A stretch of 64,000 bases of DNA from Halalkalibacillus sediminis (lineage in GTDB: Bacteria; Bacillota; Bacilli; Bacillales; Alkalibacillaceae). The translations under genes and the position numbers were made by a program. Below, piece after piece: positions 26,996-35,530 of the stretch; position 1 is the stretch's first letter, and each line of letters opens with the position of its first letter. The notes below the pieces were generated by a model that was not told the DNA's origin, searched no databases, and saw only the letters and a list, made by a program, of their open reading frames with translations. Where the stretch lies: assembly GCF_002844535.1 (NCBI RefSeq), contig NZ_PJNH01000004.1, positions 279,292 to 343,291 on the forward strand, written 5' to 3'.

Positions 26996-28222
26996 TTAAT
27001 ATTGTCCATCCACTAGGTCAGCACTAGGATCAGATCCCCCACCAGAGGAAGGGATTTCTACACCTTCACAAGCGGGAAATTCAGGATATTGTGCTTCAGT
27101 GATATAAGTAACGTTGCTGTGGTTAGGATTTATTGTTGTATTGTCGTTATGTTCAATTAATGTTAAATCTCCACCTACATAAAGATTCACACCGTTCAAG
27201 AAATCATCAACACTTTCAGAAATATGAATAGTCAAATCGCCACCTGTCCTCACGTAAGTGTTTTTAAGTTCTAATCCTTGTTTAAAAACAGCGTCTTCTC
27301 CGATTAAGGCAGGGTTACTTTCAAATCTTGCGAAACCATCTGAAATCATGTACATCTTTACAGAAAATTCACCTCGGTAGTCAATGCCTCCTTTGAATCT
27401 CGAACTACCACAAGATAGATATTGACTATTCGGATTGTTTTGGCTCGTTAACTTTGCATTAATGAATGCATTTCCGTTGATTTGAAGGTTAGTTTTATTA
27501 TTGATGCCTACCCCTTGGAATACTCCTGTGCCATTGATGGTTAGTGAAGACTTATCATTACCTTCAATTACAAGGTCACCGTTCGAATAGAAATCACCGG
27601 TTGTCATGTCACATTTATCAACTGTACCACCTTGATCTAAATAGTAAGATCCATTCTCGTCAGTCGGACAATCTTTTTTACTCCAATCTTGTTGTTCATC
27701 AAAGGTATGGTCAGGATTCTCTGGTGGGTCAGGAAATGTTTCACTCACTTCGTCCCATTCGTCTGATGAACCTACGCTCCCATCGCCAAGGTCGAGCGAA
27801 AGAGTAATATTCAATTCTTCAGTGAAATCTCCATCATGACCAGCCACCGTATATAAAATACGAATGGAATCCCCGTTATCTTCTGAGGAGATGTCTCCAA
27901 TCAGCTCAAAGGTGCGATCTTCATGATTTTCATCTACAGTTACTGATGAGATTTTATTTTCGACAAACTGCTGCATATTAGATAAATCCTGAGGATGGTC
28001 ATAATCATTTTCCTTCACATATATTAAAATGTTGTGATGGATGTATCGAGCACCCATCTCCGCCAAATGAGTCGAGCGATAATTAGACTCGATGATTTGA
28101 TTTTGTTTTGCGGAAGAAAGGATACTATTCATCATGACTGTTGTAAAAATCATAATAAGTGCAATAGTCATTAAAACGACAACTAATGCTGCTCCTTGTT
28201 GGTTGTGTACTCTATTCCTCAT
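26996..28222 (-). CDS. PilX-like minor pilin with large C-terminal domain
   Basis: About 408 residues. The N-terminus NQQGAALVVVLMTIALIMIF has the glycine followed by a long hydrophobic helix seen in PilX-type pilins, but Ala-Ala-Leu-Val replaces the classical Phe and the +5 Glu is absent, as is common in PilX/GspK proteins. The large extracellular part contains several Cys and a beta-rich repetitive stretch (~220-360) suggestive of a parallel beta-solenoid. GTG 28231 or ATG 28222 start; overlaps the preceding gene by 11 nt. Probably a tip or priming subunit. Confidence 0.7.
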   Translation of the reverse strand: MRNRVHNQQGAALVVVLMTIALIMIFTTVMMNSILSSAKQNQIIESNYRSTHLAEMGARYIHHNILIYVKENDYDHPQDLSNMQQFVENKISSVTVDENHEDRTFELIGDISSEDNGDSIRILYTVAGHDGDFTEELNITLSLDLGDGSVGSSDEWDEVSETFPDPPENPDHTFDEQQDWSKKDCPTDENGSYYLDQGGTVDKCDMTTGDFYSNGDLVIEGNDKSSLTINGTGVFQGVGINNKTNLQINGNAFINAKLTSQNNPNSQYLSCGSSRFKGGIDYRGEFSVKMYMISDGFARFESNPALIGEDAVFKQGLELKNTYVRTGGDLTIHISESVDDFLNGVNLYVGGDLTLIEHNDNTTINPNHSNVTYITEAQYPEFPACEGVEIPSSGGGSDPSADLVDGQY

Positions 28223-28718
28223 CGTTTTCACTACTTCCTGCAGGTGTCAACCTTGATATACTCGTCCTGAATTCATCATCAGGAAAACGACTTTCAGTAG
28301 GGTGGTCATACTCCAATTCAACGTCAATTCTTCTGTTATCAGGTTCGGTTAAGTCTATGGAAAAAGTATCACCGACATTTAAATTCACTGAATCGATCGT
28401 TAAATTGTATACGAATGGTTTACCGTCAAATGTATATTGGCCAGTAGTCCCGTCATTTTTTGTCACTTCAAAAATATAGTTTGAATCATTTATCCGCGTA
28501 ACTTGATATTGATTCGAAGTTTGATGGATATTAGTCAATCGGACAATGAGTTGGTTAGTTTGTTGTTGGGAAGTGGTTCTAAGCTCAGATTGTTTATAAT
28601 TTTCGATAGCTGTCGTCGTCACAGAAAAGACGAGTGAACCAACTATGAACATGATGACAAGTGTGGCGAGAACTTCGACGAGGGTGATACCATTTTGACG
28701 AAGGAATTTATTCATCAT
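28212..28718 (-). CDS. PilW-like minor prepilin
   Basis: A 168-residue prepilin. The cleavage site and helix RQNGITLVEVLATLVIMFI (~6-24) are classical class III: Gly before the cut, then Ile-Thr-Leu-Val-Glu with Glu at +5. The rest is beta-rich. ATG 28718 follows GGGGGTGG inside the end of the upstream gene (11-nt overlap), so translation is coupled. By position and size it plays the role of PilW/GspJ in priming pilus assembly; the exact counterpart is inferred. Confidence 0.8.
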   Translation of the reverse strand: MMNKFLRQNGITLVEVLATLVIMFIVGSLVFSVTTTAIENYKQSELRTTSQQQTNQLIVRLTNIHQTSNQYQVTRINDSNYIFEVTKNDGTTGQYTFDGKPFVYNLTIDSVNLNVGDTFSIDLTEPDNRRIDVELEYDHPTESRFPDDEFRTSISRLTPAGSSENDEE

Positions 28719-29142
28719 TATTCGCCACCCCCACGTAATCATAAGTTTTCGAGACCATTTTGTTATCTGAATCGTAAACTTTTACAGTCGATAATATTAA
28801 ATCTGTTTCAGGTTCATTTTCGAAAGTGATTTCAAGGGAATATTCAGGGTCTTTTTGAAAATACCCTTGTGAATTGACTGAGGGTATAGTTGGAACACCA
28901 TTTTGATTGAAATTATTATATGTACCAGGGTTTAGGCTAAATTCCTCGATATCCCTAACATCTTCTAAAGCTAATCTAGCTAGGTTTGTCGCTCGAGAGG
29001 CATCTTTATTTGTATTATGCATTCCCGCAGATTGGACGAACACAGAAAAGAAGCCAATGAGAACAATTGACAAGATGACAATCGCTCCTAGCACTTCAAT
29101 TAACGTAATACCTTTTTCTGTTCTTTTTAAGAATCGCGACAT
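28708..29142 (-). CDS. PilV-like minor prepilin
   Basis: A 144-residue prepilin. RTEKGITLIEVLGAIVILSI (~7-26) gives the prepilin peptidase site (after Gly) and Glu at +5; the helix runs to ~40. First gene of the three-gene leftward prepilin operon, divergent from pilB with a 133-nt shared regulatory region. RBS is GAGGG ahead of ATG. Processed by the peptidase encoded at 32655. Likely a low-abundance pilin that primes the fibre. Confidence 0.82.
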   Translation of the reverse strand: MSRFLKRTEKGITLIEVLGAIVILSIVLIGFFSVFVQSAGMHNTNKDASRATNLARLALEDVRDIEEFSLNPGTYNNFNQNGVPTIPSVNSQGYFQKDPEYSLEITFENEPETDLILSTVKVYDSDNKMVSKTYDYVGVANNDE

Positions 29143-29275
29143 TTTAAGACAACCCTCGATTTTTTTGTAGGTTATTAGTATAATGAAAAAAGACTTAATA
29201 TTTCGGAAATCTATAAATCTATCTTATCATGAAATCGACAGGAACTGCCATTCATTCACCGAAAGGAAGTATTCA

Positions 29276-30934
29276 ATGGCTAAACAGACAAAGTTGCGGT
29301 TAGGTGAACTTCTTGTCCAAGAAGAGCTGATCACAAACGAACAGCTAGAAGACGCTCTAGAAAATAAGAGTCCTAAGCAAAAACTTGGTGACCGATTGAT
29401 TCAATCGGGGTACATAACAGAGCTCCAGCTTGTCGAAGTCTTGCAACAACAGTTGGATATACCTCAAGTACGCTTGTACAATTACCCTTTTGATCATTCC
29501 ATTCTTAACTTGGTTCCTAAGAACTACGCCCGCGAGAACCTAGTCATTCCACTAAAAAGAGAGAAAAATAAATTGCACATTGCTCTAGCTGATCCGTTAG
29601 ATTATTTTGTCATAAACGACTTGCGTTTATCGACAGGGTTTGCTATAGAACCGGTCATCGCGACGAAGGATGAAATTAAGCAGAGCATTCTGAAGTTATA
29701 TGAACGTGAAGATTTTACTGAGGAATTCGAGGATCAATACCAAGAAGACCATGTACAAGATTTGACGATTGAGGAAGAAGCCTCTCCTGTCGTCAAATTG
29801 ATGAACCAGATGATCCATCAGGCAGTTGTGGAAAAGGCAAGTGATATCCACGTAGATCCGCAAGAGGACCGTGTTGTTATCAGATTCAGAGTCGATGGAA
29901 CTTTGAAGACGGATCAATCACTAGCTAAATCCGTTCAATCTTCTTTGACAACCCGAATTAAAATCATGGCTGGTCTAGATATTACTGAACAACGTGTACC
30001 ACAAGACGGACGTATCAAACGCAAGGTTGAAGGTCGTGACATTGACCTGCGTGTGAGTACACTCCCAACGATTTTTGGTGAAAAAATCGTCATCCGTGTG
30101 CTTGATATCATGTCGGTTTCTAACCATTTAGAAGAGTTAGGGTTCGAAGAGAAAAATCTAAATTCTTTTATAAAAATGATTGAGCAACCATACGGGATTG
30201 TGCTGCTGACCGGTCCGACTGGTTCTGGTAAGACATCAACCATGTATGCTGCCCTCACTCGTTTAAATAAAGAAGAAACAAATATTATTACGGTTGAAGA
30301 TCCTGTGGAGTATCAGTTAGATGGTGTAAACCAGATCCAGGTCAATTCTAAAGTGGGCTTAACTTTTGCTTCAGGACTGAGATCGATTCTGCGTCAAGAT
30401 CCAGACATCATCATGGTCGGTGAGATTCGTGACAATGATACGGCCAATATGGCGGTCCGAGCTTCAATTACGGGTCACCTTGTATTGAGTACACTTCATA
30501 CCAATGATTCAATTGGTGCCATAAGCCGTCTATTGAACATGGATGTCGAAATGTTTCTCGTAGGTTCATCGTTAAACGGAATTGTGGCACAGCGCCTAGT
30601 TAGACGAATTTGTCGAGACTGCGCAATAGAAATGGAACCTACCGTCAGGGAGCAAGAAATTTTCAATAAATATCATATGGATACACCTAAAATTATGAGG
30701 GGTCGCGGTTGTCCGACATGTAATATGACAGGTTACCGTGGTAGAACGGCTATTCATGAAGTTCTATATATTGACGATAATATAAGAGAAGCGGTTTTAA
30801 ACAATAAATCTTCAGTAGAAATTGAAAAAATAGCTGTCGAAAAAGGGTTCACCTATCTCTTTGAAGACGGCCTGCGAAAAGTTCAACAAGGAATTACAAC
30901 AACTGAGGAAATTTTCAGAGTTGCTGCTGAATAG
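29276..30934 (+). CDS. pilB: Type IV pilus extension ATPase (PilB/GspE)
   Basis: A 552-residue secretion ATPase. An N-terminal MshEN/GspE-N domain (~1-130) is followed by the ATPase core: Walker A GPTGSGKT (~312), Asp box, Walker B region RQDPDIIMVGEIRD (~371), His box STLHTNDS, and a zinc site CRDC...CPTC (~448 and ~479). It powers pilin polymerisation from the cytoplasmic face. Start at 29276 follows AAAGGAAG; the longer frame from 29183 has no RBS. It begins the rightward pilus operon. It is not a PilT: it has the MshEN domain and zinc site. Confidence 0.9.
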   Translation: MAKQTKLRLGELLVQEELITNEQLEDALENKSPKQKLGDRLIQSGYITELQLVEVLQQQLDIPQVRLYNYPFDHSILNLVPKNYARENLVIPLKREKNKLHIALADPLDYFVINDLRLSTGFAIEPVIATKDEIKQSILKLYEREDFTEEFEDQYQEDHVQDLTIEEEASPVVKLMNQMIHQAVVEKASDIHVDPQEDRVVIRFRVDGTLKTDQSLAKSVQSSLTTRIKIMAGLDITEQRVPQDGRIKRKVEGRDIDLRVSTLPTIFGEKIVIRVLDIMSVSNHLEELGFEEKNLNSFIKMIEQPYGIVLLTGPTGSGKTSTMYAALTRLNKEETNIITVEDPVEYQLDGVNQIQVNSKVGLTFASGLRSILRQDPDIIMVGEIRDNDTANMAVRASITGHLVLSTLHTNDSIGAISRLLNMDVEMFLVGSSLNGIVAQRLVRRICRDCAIEMEPTVREQEIFNKYHMDTPKIMRGRGCPTCNMTGYRGRTAIHEVLYIDDNIREAVLNNKSSVEIEKIAVEKGFTYLFEDGLRKVQQGITTTEEIFRVAAE

Positions 30935-30967
30935 GTTTGATTTAAAGGGAGAGGGGGTAAATAAGTA

Positions 30968-32176
30968 ATGGCTTCCTTCAAATATGTGGCAGCAAATTAC
31001 TCCGGTAGTACTATAAAAGGGAAAATGGAAGCTTTCAATGAAGATCAAGCACGAAAAATGCTGAAAGACGATGGTTTGAAAGTTGAAACCTTGCATCGAG
31101 TAGAAGAGTCTATTTGGAATAAGGATCTACATATTGGCAACCCGGTGAAGAACCAAGACCTCGTCGCCTTCCTGCAGCAATTCGGAGCCTTACTTCGTGC
31201 GGGCCTGACTGTGGTTGAATCGTTGAGTATATTGAGAGAACAAACTAGTAATAAAGAACTGACTAAAGCTCTTTATTATATTGAAATCGATATGCGACAA
31301 GGTACATCCTTGGCTAAAGCTATGGGAAAACATTCGAGGATTTTCCCTACGATTCTAATCAATATGGTTCACAGCGGAGAAGCGAGTGGAACGCTTGATG
31401 AAACCCTGGTCAGCCTCGGAACGTATTATAATAAACAGCACAAGACGAAACAAAAAGTGAAATCTGCATTAGCATATCCGATTACTGTAGTGATCGTTGC
31501 GATATTTGTCGTCATCTTTTTGATGCTTTATGTGGTGCCACAATTCGTGGATATGTTCGCTCAATTTGATGCTGAACTTCCTATGATTACAAAGTTTGTT
31601 CTAGCAGTAAGTAACATTATTACGAATTATTGGTTACTATTGCTATTGATTACCCTTGGAATTATATTGGGCGTCGTTATGATTTACCAAAAGGAACAAG
31701 CAAGAGTTAAATTTGATGAGTGGGCTTTGAAAGTTCCGATCTTTGGTAAATTGGTTCAAAAATCGAACCTAGCAAAAATGACACGATCACTGAGTTCATT
31801 ACTCTATAACTCTGTGCCTATCATTCAGGCAATTCAACTAACAGAGGAAACGATTAAAAATCGTGTCATCAAACATAAATTGATAGAATCAAGACAAGCT
31901 CTTAGAAAAGGGAATTCCATGGTTTCACCGATGAAAGGTCACTGGGCTTTCCCATATCTGGTTACCCAGATGATTTCTGTCGGAGAACGAACGGGTTCAC
32001 TCGAAGAAATGCTTGATCAAGTCGCAAGCTTTTACGAAGACGATGTAGAAACGACGACTGATCAATTAAAATCATTAATAGAACCATTACTCATTATCAC
32101 TTTATCTATCATCGTCGGAACAATCGTATTAGCAATAATCGTTCCGATGTTTGAAATATTTAATCAAGTAAATTAG
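30968..32176 (+). CDS. pilC: Type IV pilus inner-membrane platform protein (PilC/GspF)
   Basis: A 402-residue GspF-family protein with two duplicated cytoplasmic helical domains (~70-195 and ~270-390) and three membrane helices (~170-195, ~222-245, ~375-398). Typical motifs FLQQFGALLRAGLTVVESL (~65) and MISVGERTGSLEEMLDQVA (~335) are present. It is the rotating platform driven by PilB. RBS GGGAGAGGGGG before ATG. Lies 33 nt after pilB in the same operon. Confidence 0.9.
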   Translation: MASFKYVAANYSGSTIKGKMEAFNEDQARKMLKDDGLKVETLHRVEESIWNKDLHIGNPVKNQDLVAFLQQFGALLRAGLTVVESLSILREQTSNKELTKALYYIEIDMRQGTSLAKAMGKHSRIFPTILINMVHSGEASGTLDETLVSLGTYYNKQHKTKQKVKSALAYPITVVIVAIFVVIFLMLYVVPQFVDMFAQFDAELPMITKFVLAVSNIITNYWLLLLLITLGIILGVVMIYQKEQARVKFDEWALKVPIFGKLVQKSNLAKMTRSLSSLLYNSVPIIQAIQLTEETIKNRVIKHKLIESRQALRKGNSMVSPMKGHWAFPYLVTQMISVGERTGSLEEMLDQVASFYEDDVETTTDQLKSLIEPLLIITLSIIVGTIVLAIIVPMFEIFNQVN

Positions 32177-32188
32177 GGGGAGAAATTT

Positions 32189-32587
32189 ATGTTGGGACAA
32201 GTACGAAGACTTTTTAAAAATCAGAAAGGTGTCACGTTGGTTGAGTTGTTGGCAGTTATTATCATTTTAGGAATTATCGCGTTGATTGCTGTACCGGCGA
32301 TTGCGAGTGTTATTGACGATTCACGTGTGGATAGTATTAATGCTAGTGCCATCAACTACATCAATGCTGCCGAATTGTATAAGGTGACTAACGACGGAAG
32401 TTTACCTAGCAGTGAAACAGATTTGGCGGATTACATCAATGAAAAAGATGGAATTTCATTTTCAGGTGTTACTTTCGATGAAAATACTGATGGAGAAATA
32501 ACAATCTCAGGTACAGGAACATACAGTGGCGGCGGGCCAAGTGTAACCTATAGTAACGAAACTGTTAGTGACATCAGTGACAGGTAG
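32189..32587 (+). CDS. Major type IV pilin
   Basis: A 132-residue prepilin: KNQKGVTLVELLAVIIILGI (~10-29) gives the Gly/Val cleavage with Glu at +5 and a hydrophobic polymerisation helix to ~44. The rest is an acidic, Ser/Thr/Gly-rich head with no Cys pair, similar in size to ComGC-like pilins. Strong RBS (GGGGGAGA). It lies 12 nt after pilC and is followed directly by a strong internal terminator, so it should be made in excess over the downstream genes, as expected for a major pilin. Confidence 0.85.
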   Translation: MLGQVRRLFKNQKGVTLVELLAVIIILGIIALIAVPAIASVIDDSRVDSINASAINYINAAELYKVTNDGSLPSSETDLADYINEKDGISFSGVTFDENTDGEITISGTGTYSGGGPSVTYSNETVSDISDR

Positions 32588-32603
32588 TAGAGTAGTATTT
32601 TTA

Positions 32604-32632
32604 AAAGCGCGGCCATGCCGCGCTTTCTTTTC
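32604..32632 (+). terminator. Internal terminator in the pilus operon
   Basis: AAAGCGCGGC (32604-32613) and GCCGCGCTTT (32617-32626) form a perfect 10-bp stem with a 3-nt loop, followed by CTTTTC. Lies between pilin and prepilin peptidase genes and would lower downstream transcription. Confidence 0.8.
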
Positions 32633-32654
32633 AATTCTAAATTAACTCCAAGGA

Positions 32655-33416
32655 ATGATGGTTTTGGTTTTTATTTATGCTTATATTGCAGTCCTTGGAC
32701 TGATTATGGGTTCTTTTTATAATGTGGTAGGATTGAGGGTTCCAAATGGTGAATCCATTGTCAGGCCTCCATCACATTGCCCGAATTGTAATAGACGTTT
32801 AGGAATCAGAGAGTTGATTCCCGTTTTATCTTATATCTTCCAACGGGGAAAGTGTCGAAGTTGCTATACAAAGATATCACCCATCTATCCATTTTTCGAA
32901 GCCCTCACAGCAGCTTTGTTTGTTTTCACATTTCATTACATAGGTTTCGATTTTGAGGTATTAGTTGCATGGGCGTTGTGTAGCTTACTAGTTATCATAA
33001 CGATATCTGATTTGCATTATCAGATTATCCCAGATAAAGTCTTGTTATTTTTCGGTGGATTAATGATTGCTCTTAGGTTTTGGTTGCCTACAGAGCCCTG
33101 GTATGATGCTTTTTTTGGTGCAGCAATGGGGTTCGGGTTGCTTCTACTCATAGCGGTTGTCAGTCGTGGGGGCATGGGTGGAGGAGACATCAAGTTATTT
33201 GCGGTGTTGGGCTTGGCTCTAGGAATATCTAATACATTATTGACTCTTTTTCTAGCTGCTGTCCTTGGAACTATCGTTGGCTTGATGTTAGTTCCATTCC
33301 ATAAGGTGAAGAGGGGTGTTCCTTTTGCTTTCGGGCCTTTTATCGCAGTTGGCGCACTCATCAGTTATTTTTATGGAGAAACAATTCTTGATTGGTACGT
33401 GACTACTTTTTTCTAA
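32655..33416 (+). CDS. pilD: Prepilin leader peptidase/N-methyltransferase (PilD)
   Basis: A 253-residue bifunctional aspartyl peptidase. The cytoplasmic zinc loop has CPNC (~43) and CRSC (~71); catalytic aspartates are in ITISDLHYQIIPD (~117) and GGMGGGDIKL (~178). About eight membrane helices. It cuts the prepilins of this locus after Gly and methylates the new N-terminus. The ATG pair at 32655/32658 lies immediately after AAGGA, so the exact start is unsure. In the pilus operon between pilin and pilM, after the internal terminator. Confidence 0.92.
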   Translation: MMVLVFIYAYIAVLGLIMGSFYNVVGLRVPNGESIVRPPSHCPNCNRRLGIRELIPVLSYIFQRGKCRSCYTKISPIYPFFEALTAALFVFTFHYIGFDFEVLVAWALCSLLVIITISDLHYQIIPDKVLLFFGGLMIALRFWLPTEPWYDAFFGAAMGFGLLLLIAVVSRGGMGGGDIKLFAVLGLALGISNTLLTLFLAAVLGTIVGLMLVPFHKVKRGVPFAFGPFIAVGALISYFYGETILDWYVTTFF

Positions 33417-33434
33417 CAATAGGGGAAATTAATT

Positions 33435-34397
33435 ATGAAAAAAAATAGCGTCGTAAATCTAGAGATCAGAGATTACGTCATCCGTTTTTCAGAAATCAAA
33501 AAGAATAATCCGAAGAAAGTTGAACGTCTTGGGGAACATTTTCTTCCTGCAGGTATTGTAGTGAGTGGTTTGATTGAGAAGCGGGATGAGTTCCAGAAGA
33601 TTCTTCGTGCTTGTGTGAAAAAATGGCGCTTGAAACGTAAGAAAGTGCAACTGACGATGCCAGATTCACTGGTTATTGTCCGGAAGCAGAAAATACCTGC
33701 GGAAGTTCCTACTAATGAGATTCAACAGTATATTAAGTTTTCTCTAGGGGAGTCAATCCATTTGCCTTTTGATCAGCCAATTGTAGAAACTATTCTTCTT
33801 AAGGATGATGATGAGGGTAAAGAGATAAGTTTGATCTCTACGGACAAGGAAGTTGTCTTTGATTATGAGTCTATTTTGGCTGAAGAAAAATTGAAACTGG
33901 TAGCAGTAGATATTTCTTCACTGAATTATTACCGTGTAATCAACGACTTGAATCTGGTGAGTGAGGAAGATCATGTTTTCATGATTCAATATAACGTTAA
34001 TAACGTAATATTTAGTGCATTTGAAAAGCACGAGCCATTATTCCTACAAGAATTTCCGCTAGAAGGTTCTGATGAATCGATCAGTTATGGTCCTTCACTT
34101 ACCAAGGATGATTTATCACGCAGTCTAGTATTTGAAGAATTAGACGAAATCCGGACAGAAATTGAAAGAGTAGAACGATTCTATCAGTATTCCATGAACG
34201 AGGGAAAACAGAAATTCACAAAAATTGTCGTTGTGGGGGACCATCCGTACTTGGATGAAATCATCGAAAAACTGCGCGAAGACTATGAAACTACACTTAT
34301 TGATTTTGAAGATAAACACGTACAGGGGCCGAAGGGTATGCAAGTCGAGGAAAAATATTTTAATGTGCTTGGACTAGCGATGAGGGAAGGTTATTAA
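33435..34397 (+). CDS. pilM: Type IV pilus assembly protein PilM
   Basis: A 320-residue actin-like protein. The fold is recognised from the N-terminal strand pattern (VVNLEIRDYVIRFSEI), the MPDSLVIVRKQKIP strand and the region around VAVDISSLNYYRV, and from its place directly before PilN and PilO. Typical PilM nucleotide motifs are weaker than in Gram-negatives. It binds the cytoplasmic tail of PilN and links the ATPase to the membrane alignment complex. Its stop is directly followed by the ATG of pilN (TAAATG). Confidence 0.83.
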   Translation: MKKNSVVNLEIRDYVIRFSEIKKNNPKKVERLGEHFLPAGIVVSGLIEKRDEFQKILRACVKKWRLKRKKVQLTMPDSLVIVRKQKIPAEVPTNEIQQYIKFSLGESIHLPFDQPIVETILLKDDDEGKEISLISTDKEVVFDYESILAEEKLKLVAVDISSLNYYRVINDLNLVSEEDHVFMIQYNVNNVIFSAFEKHEPLFLQEFPLEGSDESISYGPSLTKDDLSRSLVFEELDEIRTEIERVERFYQYSMNEGKQKFTKIVVVGDHPYLDEIIEKLREDYETTLIDFEDKHVQGPKGMQVEEKYFNVLGLAMREGY

Positions 34398-34940
34398 ATG
34401 GCTACGAATATCAATCTACTTCCCAAACGTGAAAAGAAGAACCGTGCCCCCTTTATAACTTTTTCGGCTTTATTCATTGTAACGTTATTACTAATCGGTC
34501 TATTTATTTTTTGGTATTGGAATTTACAACATGAGGCAGAATTATTGGACAACCGTCTCCAACAAGAGCAACGCACGAATGCGGTGCTTGAAAGTGAAAT
34601 GGAGGGCGATTCGGAATACCAAGATTCTGTTCGGTTGGAAGAGATAACGGCTGGTCTACAGCAGTCCATCCAACCAGTGACTCCACTAATGGATGAACTT
34701 TTCCTTACTTTACCGAACTCCGGAACAATCAATTCGGTGCAATATGATCTGAACCAGATGACATTCACTGCAACTACTAATACTAGTGAACAGGCGGTCG
34801 TCTTTTATCAGGAACTTGCTGAATCTGACCTGTTTGCGGATGTGATGATTCACACAATAACTTTTGACGAGGAAAATGATGAGTATACAACGAATTATAC
34901 GATTCTATTAACTTCTGAGTCCGGGGAGGTGGGATCGTGA
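34398..34940 (+). CDS. pilN: PilN-like pilus alignment protein
   Basis: A 180-residue bitopic protein. The PilM-binding motif NINLLPKREK is at ~4-13; one membrane helix covers ~22-44; the remainder forms a coiled coil and a ferredoxin-like PilN domain. It starts directly after the pilM stop and its end overlaps the next gene by 4 nt. With PilO it connects the cytoplasmic ring to the cell surface; no outer-membrane secretin is expected in this Gram-positive. Confidence 0.83.
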   Translation: MATNINLLPKREKKNRAPFITFSALFIVTLLLIGLFIFWYWNLQHEAELLDNRLQQEQRTNAVLESEMEGDSEYQDSVRLEEITAGLQQSIQPVTPLMDELFLTLPNSGTINSVQYDLNQMTFTATTNTSEQAVVFYQELAESDLFADVMIHTITFDEENDEYTTNYTILLTSESGEVGS

Positions 34941-35479
34941 CTTTGAATAAAAAACATAAAATCATTTTAACGTTATGGCTGTTTATCCTAGCAATAGCAA
35001 GCGCAGTAGTTTACTATTTCATCATCTTAGATCAAGAAAAAGTAATTGCTCAGAAAGAAGAGAGTATTACTTTCGAAGAGCGGAAAAGCGACGCTCTAAA
35101 AGATCGTTTAGAGAATGAAGAGTTCGAAGCAATCCCTGTGGATGGACTCAGAGCTCAACTTCCTGAATCGCTCAAGGAAGATGAACTGGTTAGGATGCTG
35201 GATCAAACAGCTTCAAGTACGAGCACAATTATTCAGAACTATACTTTTGAAGAGGAAATCGAACAGCAACAATCTTCCGAAGATGAACCAGATGAATTTG
35301 CCGAACTTGAACAATTTTCATTGCAAATTAGTGGTGTAACTAATAGCATGCGTGGTTTTGAACGGTTCTTGAATGAGATTGAAGGATTCGACAGAATTGT
35401 CTCAGTCGAGAATATGCAGTTTCAAAATGGGGAAGAGGAAGTGACGTATCAAATCACATTAAAAGTCTTCTCTGAATAA
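34937..35479 (+). CDS. pilO: PilO-like pilus alignment protein
   Basis: A 180-residue bitopic protein: one membrane helix (~9-31), a coiled coil (~35-75) and an acidic C-terminal domain (~80-180) with the size and layout of PilO. GTG start overlaps the pilN stop (GTGA), so the two are coupled. Last gene of the operon, followed by a terminator. Sequence similarity alone would not prove PilO; the assignment leans on gene order. Confidence 0.75.
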   Translation: MTLNKKHKIILTLWLFILAIASAVVYYFIILDQEKVIAQKEESITFEERKSDALKDRLENEEFEAIPVDGLRAQLPESLKEDELVRMLDQTASSTSTIIQNYTFEEEIEQQQSSEDEPDEFAELEQFSLQISGVTNSMRGFERFLNEIEGFDRIVSVENMQFQNGEEEVTYQITLKVFSE

Positions 35480-35484
35480 AAGAA

Positions 35485-35521
35485 GGTCCATTCGTAGTAG
35501 CTACGAGTGGACCCTTTTTTT
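35485..35521. terminator. Terminator of the pilus operon
   Basis: GGTCCATTCGTAG pairs with CTACGAGTGGACC around TAG, followed by eight T; converges with the ABC permease gene. Confidence 0.9.
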
Positions 35522-35530
35522 TCTGAATAA

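Noticed and set aside
29183..29275. N-terminal extension of pilB
   Set aside because: The extension has no ribosome site and no similarity to the MshEN domain, whereas AAAGGAAG directly precedes ATG 29276.
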